In this document: positions 8,843 to 19,069 of the stretch, in pieces
Position numbering within the stretch: the first letter of the stretch is position 1
Layout: each line of letters opens with the position of its first letter
DNA from: Yarrowia lipolytica
Lineage: Eukaryota > Ascomycota > Dipodascomycetes > Dipodascales
Reading direction: 5' to 3'
Assembly: GCF_001761485.1 (NCBI RefSeq)
Contig: NC_090770.1
Span: 248,001 to 312,000, forward strand
Length of the DNA: 64,000 nucleotides
Translations under genes and position numbers: made by a program
The notes under the pieces: model-generated
What the model saw: only the letters and a program-made list of their open reading frames with translations
Databases searched by the model: none
Told to the model about the DNA's origin: nothing

Positions 8843-11110
8843 ATGAAGTTTGGTGGACAGAGTTTGGTTTTAACATCAATGAAACGAGGGATTGAACGAC
8901 ACGTGGGCAAGTTCTACACGCGCAAAATCGCGGCGAAAAACATCAAGGTCGAGCGGCGGCAGTCCTCCAACGACGGCGAGGCCATCCAGCGCTTTTTCGA
9001 GCAGCAGCAGCAGGTTCTTCTGGCGCAGACGAAAATCATTGCTCTGGACGGAGGCGCAGTGACCGTGCCCGAGGAGGAGCTCTATCGCATGGTGGAGACA
9101 TTCTGTCGGCATGGCAAGGGCGCGCAATGCTGGCAGTCGCTGTTCAAGGAGTGTATCGAGCCGCTGACGACAAAGTGTTTGGAGAACATTGAAGCCATCA
9201 GCCAGGCCGGGCTCAAATCGATCACCGCAGCTTTTCTGGACGAGTACGACATGTGGAGAAGCCGCATTCTCAAGCTGCAACTCATCTATTTCTACCTGGA
9301 CCGCAGTTTCCTGCTTCAGAGTGGCAATGGGGGGAGCGACATTCTCCGGAGATGTCAGGATCTCGTCCGAGACAGGATTTACGCAGTTATTAGCCAGCGG
9401 GTGGAGACAGATTTCGCTTCTATCTTCGCCAATCTGGTTCGTGGAGCTTCTGATTCGGCATTGCTGCTTCAGCAGTGCGAGAATGTGGTTCGAGAGCTCT
9501 GTGGAGAGTCCAGTGAGCAATATCAGCGCATTATCAAAACGGTGGCGGTGCAGAGTCGGCTCTACTTCAAGTTGCAGGCTGAAAAGTGGCAGATTATGAG
9601 CCCCGTTCAATATCTTCAGCTGGTGGTTGATACCCAAGTCACAGAGCATAGACGCATTCAGGAGCTGATAAAGGACTCATCTCGGGTTGAAATGATCATG
9701 TCTGCCCTTCCCGAAGAGATGATCGTTCCGCATGTCCAGTTCATTCGCAGAGGAGTGACTGAGTCGTTTGAAGATGAACTCATGTTCCCTTACATTCGTC
9801 AGCTGTCGTTGTTGTCGTTCGAGGGCTCTGAGCAGCAGCTCAGAATCGGTGACATCTTTCGCCAATGGATCGAAACTGTCCTGGGACCCACTTTTACAAA
9901 TATCGACATTGTCGTGCAGTCGTACCACAAAAGTAGTCGAGTCACTGAGGCACTGGCAGACGCAGATCTCATCAACAAGGCACCGGACTGGGTGGCAGGG
10001 TTCAGAAACAGCATGAGGGGTAAGAGAAACCTATCTGAACAGCTGGCCAAATTCTCCGACTCGCTACTACGAAAAGGAGCTAAAGGAGGAGACAGCTTGA
10101 AGAATACGGCTGATGTTAAAACACTCACATTTCTGCTCTCGTGCATCCCCGAGAAGGACGTGTTTGAAGTCTACTACAAGCGATACCTCAGTAAACGTCT
10201 GCTGGTGGGTCGAGCACTTGGTCTGGAAAGTGAAAGCGAACTGTTGACCATTCTACGAGACGAGTTTGGACCTGAGTTGACAGAATCCATGGAAACAATG
10301 CTCAAGGATGTGCGAACCAACTCGCCCGCTACCATGGCGCAATATCGCGACTCTGAGATATACACAAAGTACGGCAACTTCGACCTGAATGTCAACATGT
10401 TGAGTCAAAACGCATGGCCGCAATTTCCGGCTTCCACATCACCCATCCGGCTACCGTCGCAAATGTACTCGCAGCTAGACAACTTTTCCAAGTTTCTCAG
10501 CCAAGATCCCAAGAACACAAAGAAGAAAGTCACCTGGCAACACGCTCTGTCCTCGTGTACAATCAGAGCACATCTCAACGAAGACACCAAGGAGTTTGAC
10601 GTGTCTCTGCATCAGGCGCTAGTGATGATGCAGTTTGTGGATGAGAAGAAAAGACCGCACATAACCTTCGCGGACCTCCTGGCTGCTACAGGTATTTCTG
10701 AGAGAGAGTTGACCATGTCTCTACACTCCCTCATGACGCCGAAGGTGAAGATTCTCATCAAAGAAGAAGGGGATGAGACACGGTACAAGTTCAACTGGAA
10801 TTTTAGCTCGAAACTACGACGAGTAAAGGTGCCTTCCGTCGCCAGAGGAGCAGACGATATCATGTTACCCCATAAAGCCATTCAGGACACTTTGGAGAGA
10901 GATAGGAACATGGAGATCCAGGCTGTCATTATCCGAATCATGAAAGCCAGGCGGACTGTGGGACATGCAGAACTCGTGATGGAGGTGTTGGATAAAACGA
11001 AATCACGAGGCATTCTAGAGGTGGCGGACGTGAAAAAGAATATCAGTAAACTCATTACTGACGACTTCATTTCCCGCCAAGGACGAGATGTTTACGATTA
11101 TGTAGCGTAA
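8843..11110 (+). CDS. Cullin, CUL4-type scaffold of a RING ubiquitin ligase
   Basis: 755 residues in one exon. The N-terminal cullin repeats include PEEELYRMVETFCRHGKGAQ and IYFYLDRSFLLQ, which match metazoan CUL4 (LEELYQAVENLCSHK and IFLFLDRTYVLQ) better than CUL1 or CUL3. The cullin homology region has DVFEVYYKRYLSKRLLVGRA, the canonical Rbx1-binding segment. The C-terminal winged helix has IIRIMKARRTVGH; Lys701 of IMK is the expected Nedd8 site, and the chain ends DVYDYVA. CUL4 with Ddb1 targets Cdt1, chromatin and repair proteins; fission yeast Pcu4 is the comparison. The start could also be Met13 (8879). Cullin is certain; the CUL4 subtype is likely from the N-terminal matches only. Confidence 0.88.
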   Translation: MKFGGQSLVLTSMKRGIERHVGKFYTRKIAAKNIKVERRQSSNDGEAIQRFFEQQQQVLLAQTKIIALDGGAVTVPEEELYRMVETFCRHGKGAQCWQSLFKECIEPLTTKCLENIEAISQAGLKSITAAFLDEYDMWRSRILKLQLIYFYLDRSFLLQSGNGGSDILRRCQDLVRDRIYAVISQRVETDFASIFANLVRGASDSALLLQQCENVVRELCGESSEQYQRIIKTVAVQSRLYFKLQAEKWQIMSPVQYLQLVVDTQVTEHRRIQELIKDSSRVEMIMSALPEEMIVPHVQFIRRGVTESFEDELMFPYIRQLSLLSFEGSEQQLRIGDIFRQWIETVLGPTFTNIDIVVQSYHKSSRVTEALADADLINKAPDWVAGFRNSMRGKRNLSEQLAKFSDSLLRKGAKGGDSLKNTADVKTLTFLLSCIPEKDVFEVYYKRYLSKRLLVGRALGLESESELLTILRDEFGPELTESMETMLKDVRTNSPATMAQYRDSEIYTKYGNFDLNVNMLSQNAWPQFPASTSPIRLPSQMYSQLDNFSKFLSQDPKNTKKKVTWQHALSSCTIRAHLNEDTKEFDVSLHQALVMMQFVDEKKRPHITFADLLAATGISERELTMSLHSLMTPKVKILIKEEGDETRYKFNWNFSSKLRRVKVPSVARGADDIMLPHKAIQDTLERDRNMEIQAVIIRIMKARRTVGHAELVMEVLDKTKSRGILEVADVKKNISKLITDDFISRQGRDVYDYVA

Positions 11111-11262
11111 TATTTATAAGCCGATGGCTATACAAAACTCATCAGTGAGGCTTGTTGGATACGGCTTTTACGCTGCATTTCTACGGGACAACATTTCATA
11201 ACTGGTAACACTGCTTGTAGCCAGCCTAATTCATTATATAATAGAGTGAATATCCTTCGCGA

Positions 11263-13515
11263 CTACTCCGCATCAAAAATGACATAGGCGTTCACCAGAA
11301 TAGTCTCAATGACTCGGCCCTGGAAGCCCATCTCGGCCACATTGCCGTAGTCCGTGTTCATCAACGTAGGACCCCAGACAATGCCCAGGTTTACCACCGA
11401 CATTCGGTTGATTGCCTCGCGCTCCTGGATTCGGTACAGGTGGAAAATCAGGTACCGCAAAGTTGTGTAGTTAGCGTCGGGAAGCTTGTTGACGGTTCCA
11501 TGGAGCGCGTCTCGTCGTTGTATCGCGTTTTCAATCATGGCGCCATCAATGAACTCCTGATGCAACTCCTTGGTTAGTAGACAGTCGGGCAGCTCTCGGA
11601 AGTAAAGCTTTAGGGCAGAAGCCACCGAATGAATGTCGTTGAGGTTGTCTGAAGGATGCAGCAAGTCCACCTTGGACGGGTCTGTGTCAAACAGATGCTT
11701 GATTTCTTGGATCTGCGAGTTGTTTCCATTGGCTCGGTAGATACCCTCCACTTCCAGACCGAAATTGTCAATGGCCTGCACGCACTGGTACACTGCTCTC
11801 GGTACGGTTCCACCCTCATAGTCGAGAAGATCCTCGATGGGAGTGCCGTAGACAGGCATGGAGTCCGTCACACCAGGGGGGAACTGCGTAGGCACCACCG
11901 AGGAGGTCACCGACTGCTGGTCCATAGAGATTGTGGGCTGAATGGGAGGAGGAGCTGTGGTAGAAGAAGTGGAGGCCACTCGAGAGGCAGCGATGCCTCC
12001 GATCGTGCCAGCAGCTCCACTAGGTGCAAGGCTGGTCATAGAAGACGCGCCTGGGGGCTGCAACACGGAATTGGTGGTTCCCGAAGACACGTTTCGCTGT
12101 CCCACACCTGCCGAAGAGGGAGTGGAAGATGAGAATGGGGAGGGGTTTGAGGAGCTGGCAAATGGGGTCGGGCCCTTGACCGGCCTGGACACCGAGGTGG
12201 TGTTGTTGTTGCTGCTGGAGTAGTTGAACGACGACTTGGGGCCTGCACGCGACTTGTACTGAACCACATCTCTGTTAAGCCGTTGTTTTCGAGGCACTGC
12301 CATCACCGAGTCAAAGAAGTCCTTCTCGTTATCAATGAGAGCAGCGTTTTCTCGCATGGAACGAACGTTGGTCGAGGTTCCGGGAGGCTTGAGAGGCGAA
12401 ACCACAAAACCGTTGTTGAGCGCCAGAGTCTCGCACACGTTTGCGAACTTTTGAAATTGCAGTGACATGCCGCTGTCGCACTCAAAAATGAGATCCTTGA
12501 GATCCCGTGATGCTTCAGGTCGTCGCACCCGCAGCAGCTCCTGTCGCGACCGTTGGGCAGCCGACACCTTTTGCTGGTAGTCCTGGTCGGCAGCCTGGAC
12601 CTTTCTTTGTAGCTCCTCCTCGTGCTGGACCGAATTTTTGGTTGTTTTGAAGCCAAACTTGTTCTTTGTGGGGTCGCCAGTTCGTGCCCGTTCCAGATCG
12701 TCGTACAAAGACTCGTACTTGGACTTTGCCTTCTCTGCAGCCTGCTCCAGGTCCACCAGGTTCTTCTCGTGCCGCAGATGCGTCTCCTTGACCTGCTTTC
12801 GGGTCTTTTCTGTGGTTCGGGCTAGCTCTGATAGCTCGTCGTTCATAGCATTGAGCTTTGTGACAAATGTGGCGGACACATCGCTAACCCGCTCGCCCAC
12901 ACGTGCAATCTCGTCAAACTGGCGATAGAAGGTGCCCTGGCGGTGCTCGGGCCGTTTGATGGCGTCCCGTGTGTTTCGCGACAGCTTCTTGAGATGTGTA
13001 ATGTGGTCGAGTTCTAGAGCTCCTCGCTTTTTGATGAATTGCGCAAACTCCTTGCACGACACAATGCTCTGTTTCGAACGGGCCAGCAGCGACGAGATTC
13101 CCACGTCCGATAGCATGATTTCCTGCAGCTTGGGGTCCTCCAGCAGGTGGGTGCTCTTCTGGGGCACCACGTTGAAGTTGGAGGCGTTGAGCGTGGTTCC
13201 CACACTGGTGGAGGTGGCAGTTGCTGAGGACGACGAAGGTCCAGACACAGAGCCGCTGTGGTTGGTGTTTGTGTCCTCCACAGACATGCGTGACATGGCC
13301 GGAGTCAGGCCCTGGTCCTCCATATCGCCCACAGAAGACGTGGACACAATGGAGTCGCCATCATTGTCGCTGTCGCTGTAGCCTGCTAGTGACTGGTGTT
13401 TTGTGGTGGTGGGGGTTTCTGTGGTCGACGAGTTGTTGCTGGGCTCGTCGAGAATCATGGACGGCTTGGAGGCCAGGTCGTCCTGGTTTTTGGGGTCCAG
13501 ACGCGATTCTGGCAT
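11263..13515 (-). CDS. RGD1: F-BAR / RhoGAP protein, Rgd1-like
   Basis: The natural ATG is at 13515 (MPESRLDPKN), giving 750 residues; the frame continues 72 codons upstream without coding character. Order: Ser/Thr-rich acidic N terminus (1-115), F-BAR coiled coil (~120-415, with FAQFIKKRGALELDHITHLK), a Ser/Thr/Pro-rich linker (~420-560), and a RhoGAP domain at the end (~560-750). The RhoGAP arginine finger is visible in EGIYRANGNNSQI, and NLGIVWGPTLM is the second signature. S. cerevisiae Rgd1 (666 residues) has the same layout, binds phosphoinositides through F-BAR and is the GAP for Rho3 and Rho4 in polarity and cell-wall stress. It converges with the cullin gene, 152 bases apart. Confidence 0.88.
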   Translation of the reverse strand: MPESRLDPKNQDDLASKPSMILDEPSNNSSTTETPTTTKHQSLAGYSDSDNDGDSIVSTSSVGDMEDQGLTPAMSRMSVEDTNTNHSGSVSGPSSSSATATSTSVGTTLNASNFNVVPQKSTHLLEDPKLQEIMLSDVGISSLLARSKQSIVSCKEFAQFIKKRGALELDHITHLKKLSRNTRDAIKRPEHRQGTFYRQFDEIARVGERVSDVSATFVTKLNAMNDELSELARTTEKTRKQVKETHLRHEKNLVDLEQAAEKAKSKYESLYDDLERARTGDPTKNKFGFKTTKNSVQHEEELQRKVQAADQDYQQKVSAAQRSRQELLRVRRPEASRDLKDLIFECDSGMSLQFQKFANVCETLALNNGFVVSPLKPPGTSTNVRSMRENAALIDNEKDFFDSVMAVPRKQRLNRDVVQYKSRAGPKSSFNYSSSNNNTTSVSRPVKGPTPFASSSNPSPFSSSTPSSAGVGQRNVSSGTTNSVLQPPGASSMTSLAPSGAAGTIGGIAASRVASTSSTTAPPPIQPTISMDQQSVTSSVVPTQFPPGVTDSMPVYGTPIEDLLDYEGGTVPRAVYQCVQAIDNFGLEVEGIYRANGNNSQIQEIKHLFDTDPSKVDLLHPSDNLNDIHSVASALKLYFRELPDCLLTKELHQEFIDGAMIENAIQRRDALHGTVNKLPDANYTTLRYLIFHLYRIQEREAINRMSVVNLGIVWGPTLMNTDYGNVAEMGFQGRVIETILVNAYVIFDAE

Positions 13516-15280
13516 GGTGATAACGGTGGGCTTGCAACTGGTGGTGTTACGTGTAGAGTGTCCTTTTACAAATGATAAGGTTTGAGGAGGTGGGTATTGG
13601 GACGAAACAATAGTGAGCCGCACAGCTGAAAAGGAGATGTAGAATGGGATTGGGACGAGGTATCGAGGTTCTAAAACATGTATTTTTGTGAGAAAATGCG
13701 GTTCAAGAGCTATGGACCTTTCAAATTTCAAATTTGGACCCCGACTCGGCCAATTGAACGACCTACTTCAAAGCGGGGCTTGGTGTAAGGGGTAGCTGTC
13801 AGTTCGATTCTGGGTGGGGAGGATATAACGACAAGGGCCAATATGGGATTTGGCACATGACCTTCGGTCGTGTTTTTGCTCTAGTCACGTGACCATGTAG
13901 GTGGCTACCAGTTATTCGACAATTGTGCCGTCTCTGTGTTCCGTTATTTGTCTGTTTATCTGTCGCCGTCTAACTTGGCACAGTTGTCTGTCTTGATTAT
14001 TGAACCATTTGGGAAGTAAAAAATATAATAAAAAAAAAAAAAAGTGATGATAATAAAATAATTAATGAATAAATTAATTTAATCACTCCAACACCACGAT
14101 TATACGAGTATGAGATACGAGAAGCGGGAATGTGGAACAAGGACAACTTTGAGAGCCTTTGGAGGGCTCCAAAGCGGCTTGTTTTCTGTTGAAACTCGAA
14201 TCTACATCTCTTCAAACAGCAACTGTGGTTGGATGCCAAGTCTAGTTATTTTTAGCCGTGGGCAGGGTACATGGATCACCACGACACACGAGACTGTTGA
14301 GACAGTCAATCAGGGTACCTAGGGGGAAAGCGGTAGACAAGATGGGTTGTGAATGTCTCTCTTTGTAGAGTAAATAAAGAGCAGTATCGAATATCTGCTC
14401 CAGTTGTTTATTTACCAGTGCTAAGAGGTGATATTTCTGTAGTCTTGTTTCTGCACGATCTCGCTAAAACTCGTGCTAATTTTTTATGACGTCACGGTGC
14501 GTGCACAGTACAGTAGCGTCCTAGGTGGTAGACGCTGGGGATTGCTACAAGTAGCAGGAAAAACGTGTACACTACGTACCGTGCGGTGCAGTATGTATAG
14601 TACAGTACAGTACTCCAGGGTCTAAGTGGAGTTCTAGTTCGACTCGTCGTCGTCACAAGAGTAAAACGTTCGCCCATGGCTAGACACTCCGTATGTACGT
14701 TACAGGTGAGTGTCTACGACGCTCGATTGTAGTCACCCTCATGGGACGGAACACCCTAGAATTTTATTTTATTTTTGGGAAAATCTTTCTGTTGAGGTCA
14801 AGTAAGAGTGGCCCCTTCTCTACTGTTCATGAGACCTGGCAGTGTGACTCTGAGATGTCAGACGAGCTCAGGGTGTCAGTTTGCGTTAAATCCGAGACTG
14901 GTGAACATGATTTGGTTTGGAGGGCTGGAGAAAAGTCTGGATTATGTTGAATCGCAAGTTTTCGAGGTTGTCTAGACCAGATATCGGCTATAAGAGCTCT
15001 TTCCGGATCGTGATATCAAGATTGATCAATCTTCCATAACGTAGTGAACTTTACTATAATGTGAACACCAAGACAATTGTCAAGACGAGGAGTTTACCGT
15101 TGTGTCTAGAAGGCTTCCTTACCTCGTGTGATACCCTTTTTGACCCGGTATAGCGACAAGGGCTGTTGTATTCTCACCTTCTGGTGGATGGACTCGAAGG
15201 TTTCGCTGCTCTGAGATCTGACTGCTTTGATACCTGAATCCTTCAACAAGTAGAGGCTTCAGCTTCCAAAAGGGGAAATT

Positions 15281-15365
15281 CTAGTCATCCACATGCTCTA
15301 GTCATCCTCATGTTCTAGCCATCCTCATGTTTTAGCCATCCTTATGTTCTAGCCATCCTCATGTT
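15281..15365. repeat. 17-bp minisatellite, 5 copies
   Basis: Five head-to-tail copies of a 17-base unit, consensus ctagYcatccWcatgtt, starting at 15281, 15298, 15315, 15332 and 15349, with one to three differences between copies. It is non-coding and lies in the middle of the gene desert. Confidence 0.9.
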
Positions 15366-17192
15366 CTTGTCTGCTCATCTTGTAAAGGAGACAACTGAAC
15401 AGCAAGTACATACTGTGCTCATCCTATACAAGTACAGTATGTACAGTACTCGTAAAAGGACTGCTTTCTCATCGTGAAGAGAAAATCTCACCTCAATAAT
15501 TCTGGAGCAGAAGTGGATCACCTCATCTCAATCACCGCCCTTTGTTAATGTTCACTTCTCGGGAGAACCCTCGAGAACCTGCACCGTACATTCTGGTCAA
15601 GTTCACCACACAAGCTGTGCATATGTTCGTTTGGATGGGTGAGAATTGTTCGCCAAGGAGAATTGTTCTCCAAGGGTAGAAACAGGTATCGATACATAGT
15701 GTAGTTGTTCCATACAGAACTGAACAATGGCACTAGAGTCTTCGGTTCCAGACACTTATCAGCGTACAATGTATCGGCTATCTGCGACTCAACTCTTCCA
15801 AACAGAAACCTCATTTCAGATGTAACTATTTTATGGCTAAAGAAGAGGACTTTGTATTATATACCTCCTTCCATTAGCTCCTTTGATTCGAATTATACAA
15901 CTTTTTGCTCAAAGATCCAAGTGCACCTATACACCTGTTGTTGAGTACACTCTCATTCTACCAGAACGTCTACAGTAGCCTTACACACACCCATTTGGAT
16001 ACACACATGTGTTACTGGTGACAAGTAAACTGACGAGAAGAGTCTTCATCTCCGGATTTCAGTCAGATTCTCTCTCTCTCTAAACCATTCGGGAGCTGAT
16101 CAAATCGTTCGAGAGACCTCAGTAACAGCCCAGAACTCACCCACCCCAAAGGTCAGCAATTTGGCATATCTGGCAGCGTAGATCCACTTACGCATTCATA
16201 CTCTATAAACACTCAACCTGCCATAGTTCCCATCTAAGATCAGCCAGTCAATCGTGTATGACTCGCTACAGACGACGCTAGTTTGAGATCACGTGATCAA
16301 CACAAGTGCCAACAATCCTTCAGGACTCCATTCCAATCTTTCCTCTTTGTTTGGTTCGTTTAATTATATATTTTGTTTCATTTCGTCTGTCCGCGTCCAC
16401 CAATAAACAGCAAACAGCCTCTGAATGTGTCAAAAGTCACCTAAAAAATCCAGCAGCGCACATGAAACCGTGCATCTCAGCTGTTTCACCATACACTGCT
16501 GGTTGGTACCACTTATAACTCTCACTCAATTGCCACTGGATGTAGATAGATGAGCGGTGTGGACGGCGATATCGGACTAGTTCGATCCTCTTATATAGAT
16601 TGTGTTGAGAGTCTGTATTAAATAAATTTTACAATTTCAAGTCAACCAGAGTGCTATTCATTTTTATTTATTTATTATTTTATTTTCAGCGGTTTTAATC
16701 ACTTTTCGACAATTCTTATTTTATTTTTATTTTGTTGCGGTTTATATTTTGATTTTGATTTTTGGCCCCACTTGCCCCACTTGGGGATTTCATTTTAATA
16801 TCGTTTTAAAACCCAAATGAACCTTCCCGTAGCTAGTGTGAGTCATCTTGACTCAGAAAAAGTAGGAGACAACGGCGAATGTGGAGAGGAAGGGAGCAGG
16901 GCTGCAGAGGTGGGAGGTGTGGGGGTCGCGTGATCCGAATGGTATCACGTGACGTCGTAATCTGTGTCCAAGACGCCGTTTACCGGGCCCGAAACGACTC
17001 GGTGTCGTCTCTTTCCTCTCTATCATCTCCCAAAGCAGCCCCGAGTTAGTTTATGACGTTTGAGGACAGACGATCTTTGACAGGGTGCGTGGAGGAGCGC
17101 GGAAATAGCAAAGAGGGGTGGTATTGGGGCGTTGACGACACTTTCAAGTCAGTAGAAGTTGCCTAGACTCACCTTTCCCCCCGTAATCCCAA

Positions 17193-17208
17193 CCCCCCCC
17201 CCCCCCCC
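17193..17208. repeat. Poly-C tract (16 C)
   Basis: An uninterrupted run of 16 C about 235 bases upstream of the ammonium transporter ATG. Such tracts are unstable and can also be assembly-sensitive. It lies inside an upstream extension of the open frame, which argues that the extension is not translated. Confidence 0.9.
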
Positions 17209-17443
17209 GGAAACAGTCGCATCGCTCCATCTACAGTGCCATGTTTCAATATATCTCTTTTCGTATGCACGTCCATCTTCAACTAACTTTGGCTCTTGTC
17301 CCAACCACCTAGTTGGGCCTCGGTCAAACCTTGATTCCCCAGATCCTATGTATTCCAGATCAGGTCGGAAAAAAGAAACCACAACACCCCAACACCAACA
17401 CCAACAGCTACAGCTACTCTACACGCTCTTATTCACACTATTC

Positions 17444-19069
17444 ATGGAGGCGTATCATCCGGGCGACCTGCTCTCGGTGATCCACAGCACGATGGCCATG
17501 ATGCTCATGTGTCCGGCGCTCGGCATGCTCTATTCAGGGCTCACTCCACACTCTTCGGCCCTCTCCATGGCAGGCATGAATCTCGCAGCTCTATCGATGG
17601 CTGTATTGCAGTGGGTGGTATGGGGGTACTCGTTGGCTCTGAGTCCGACGGGGGGCAAGTTCATGGGGAATCTACGACACGCAGGCTTCCACCATGTGGC
17701 TCTGGAACCACACCCCATTGCTTTTGGACGGCTACCAGGACTCGCGGTGGCCATGTTTGAGGGCATGTTTTTGTGCATCACGGCGGTCATTATGACGGGA
17801 AGCATCGTGGGGCGAGGCCGTGTCGTCCCCTTTGTGGTCTTCATCTTTTGCTGGGCCACGGTGGTTTACTGCCCCATTGCATGCTGGGTTTGGGGGCCTA
17901 ATGGATGGAGCGGCAACTTGGGCGCTCTTGATTTTGCGGGAGGCTCACCTGTTCACATCAACTCGGGATTCACAGGTTTGGCATACGGTATCATGCTCAG
18001 ATGGAGCCGAGGAAGGAAGATGGGCCAGACCCCCGTGGCGGTCCCTGAACCACATTATCCACATTCAGCCATGCTGGTAATGATTGGAACAGGCCTACTG
18101 TGGACGGGGTGGCTCGGTTTTGCGTCTGGAGGCGCCTTTGGGGCCAACCTCATGGCTCTTATGGCTTCGTCCAATACTATGATTGGAGGAGCGTTTGGAG
18201 GACTAGCATGGGCCGTGCTGGACTACAGAATCGAACGAAAGCTGTCGATGATTGGGTTCTGCTCAGGTGCCGTGTCCGGACTCGTTTCTCTGTCCCCTTC
18301 GTCGGGCTATGTGGCTCCTTGGGCCGCTATTGTTTGTGCCATTGTAGGCTCCATAGCCTGCAACCTCGCCACACAGCTCAAGTTTTTCATCCACGTGGAG
18401 GACCCTCTGGACGTGTTTGCTATTCACGGTATCGGCGGCATGGTAGGTTCGCTGCTAGTCGGGCTGTTTGCCGAGAAAGAAGTGGCCAAACTGGACGGAA
18501 ACAGAGATATCAAGGGAGGTTGGGTCAATCAGCATTACGCCCAGCTTGGCTACCAGTGCGCAGAGGTGTTTTCCGTGGCCGGATACGCCTTCTTTGTGTC
18601 TCTTGTTCTGCTATTCATCATTGATCGAATTCCAGGGCTACATCTGCGGATGGATCCTGAAGCAGAGAGCCAGGGTCCTGACACCAACCAGCATGGCGAG
18701 GTGTGCTACGAGTTTCTGGCGCAGCTGGGTGACGACCCCAGCCCCAACCATCCAGACACGGATCCTTCCAACACCATCAATGGGTCGTCCCCGCGTCCTT
18801 CCATGGACGGCAACCAGTTTGGCATCTATGAGTTGCATGCCATTCAATCCAAAAAGGTGAACGATGCGTACCATTTTCCCATGCACCCGCCCATGCAGGT
18901 CAACTTCCCTCCCCCGGTATCCCAGCCGCAACCTCCATCTCAGGATGCGACCCCTCCGCCCCACAATGAACCACCTCCAACGCCCATGCTGGACTTTAGT
19001 CTTGGACCCCAACAGCCCCCAAGACAGCCGTTGAACCGCACAGTGACGTCTCCCTTGCTAGGGGAATGA
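17444..19069 (+). CDS. MEP2: Ammonium transporter, Mep2-type
   Basis: 541 residues from the ATG at 17444, which starts just before the first membrane segment; the frame upstream crosses a C16 tract and is unlikely to be coding. About 11 membrane segments of the Amt/Mep/Rh fold fill residues 10-415. Both pore histidines are present: His171 in GGSPVHINSG and His328 in DVFAIHGIGG. The first histidine is kept in Mep2 but replaced by Glu in Mep1/Mep3, so this is a Mep2-type permease. WVVWGYSLALS and GWLGFASGGAFGANL are family signatures. The cytosolic tail (~415-541) is long and Pro-rich. Mep2 proteins import ammonium and signal nitrogen limitation for filamentation; that role is inferred. Confidence 0.9.
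   Translation: MEAYHPGDLLSVIHSTMAMMLMCPALGMLYSGLTPHSSALSMAGMNLAALSMAVLQWVVWGYSLALSPTGGKFMGNLRHAGFHHVALEPHPIAFGRLPGLAVAMFEGMFLCITAVIMTGSIVGRGRVVPFVVFIFCWATVVYCPIACWVWGPNGWSGNLGALDFAGGSPVHINSGFTGLAYGIMLRWSRGRKMGQTPVAVPEPHYPHSAMLVMIGTGLLWTGWLGFASGGAFGANLMALMASSNTMIGGAFGGLAWAVLDYRIERKLSMIGFCSGAVSGLVSLSPSSGYVAPWAAIVCAIVGSIACNLATQLKFFIHVEDPLDVFAIHGIGGMVGSLLVGLFAEKEVAKLDGNRDIKGGWVNQHYAQLGYQCAEVFSVAGYAFFVSLVLLFIIDRIPGLHLRMDPEAESQGPDTNQHGEVCYEFLAQLGDDPSPNHPDTDPSNTINGSSPRPSMDGNQFGIYELHAIQSKKVNDAYHFPMHPPMQVNFPPPVSQPQPPSQDATPPPHNEPPPTPMLDFSLGPQQPPRQPLNRTVTSPLLGE

Larger units (their letters stand above)
13516..17443. other. 3.9-kb gene desert
   Basis: No supported gene on either strand. It holds TCACGTGA-type sites (about 13885, 16274, 16940), a 17-bp minisatellite (15281-15365), GTACAGTAC-type clusters (14505-14615, 15425-15455), long A- and T-rich tracts (14020-14080, 16620-16760) and a C16 run (17193-17208). 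Frames at 14693 and 15705 are short and without coding character. A GTGAGT at 14705 follows a short ATG frame, but no CTAAC-AG acceptor leads into a coding frame. The right third presumably contains the ammonium transporter promoter. Confidence 0.6.

Noticed and set aside
13730-13830. Possible tRNA around agttcgattctgggtggggagg
   Set aside because: The TPsiC-like string is present, but no D-arm or pairing acceptor stem could be built around it.
14676-14720. Short ATG frame followed by GTGAGT (possible first exon)
   Set aside because: No CTAAC-AG acceptor leading to an open frame was found in the following 1.5 kb.
17159-17443. 95-codon N-terminal extension of the ammonium transporter
   Set aside because: It crosses a C16 run and is low in coding character; the ATG at 17444 precedes the first membrane segment as in other Mep proteins.
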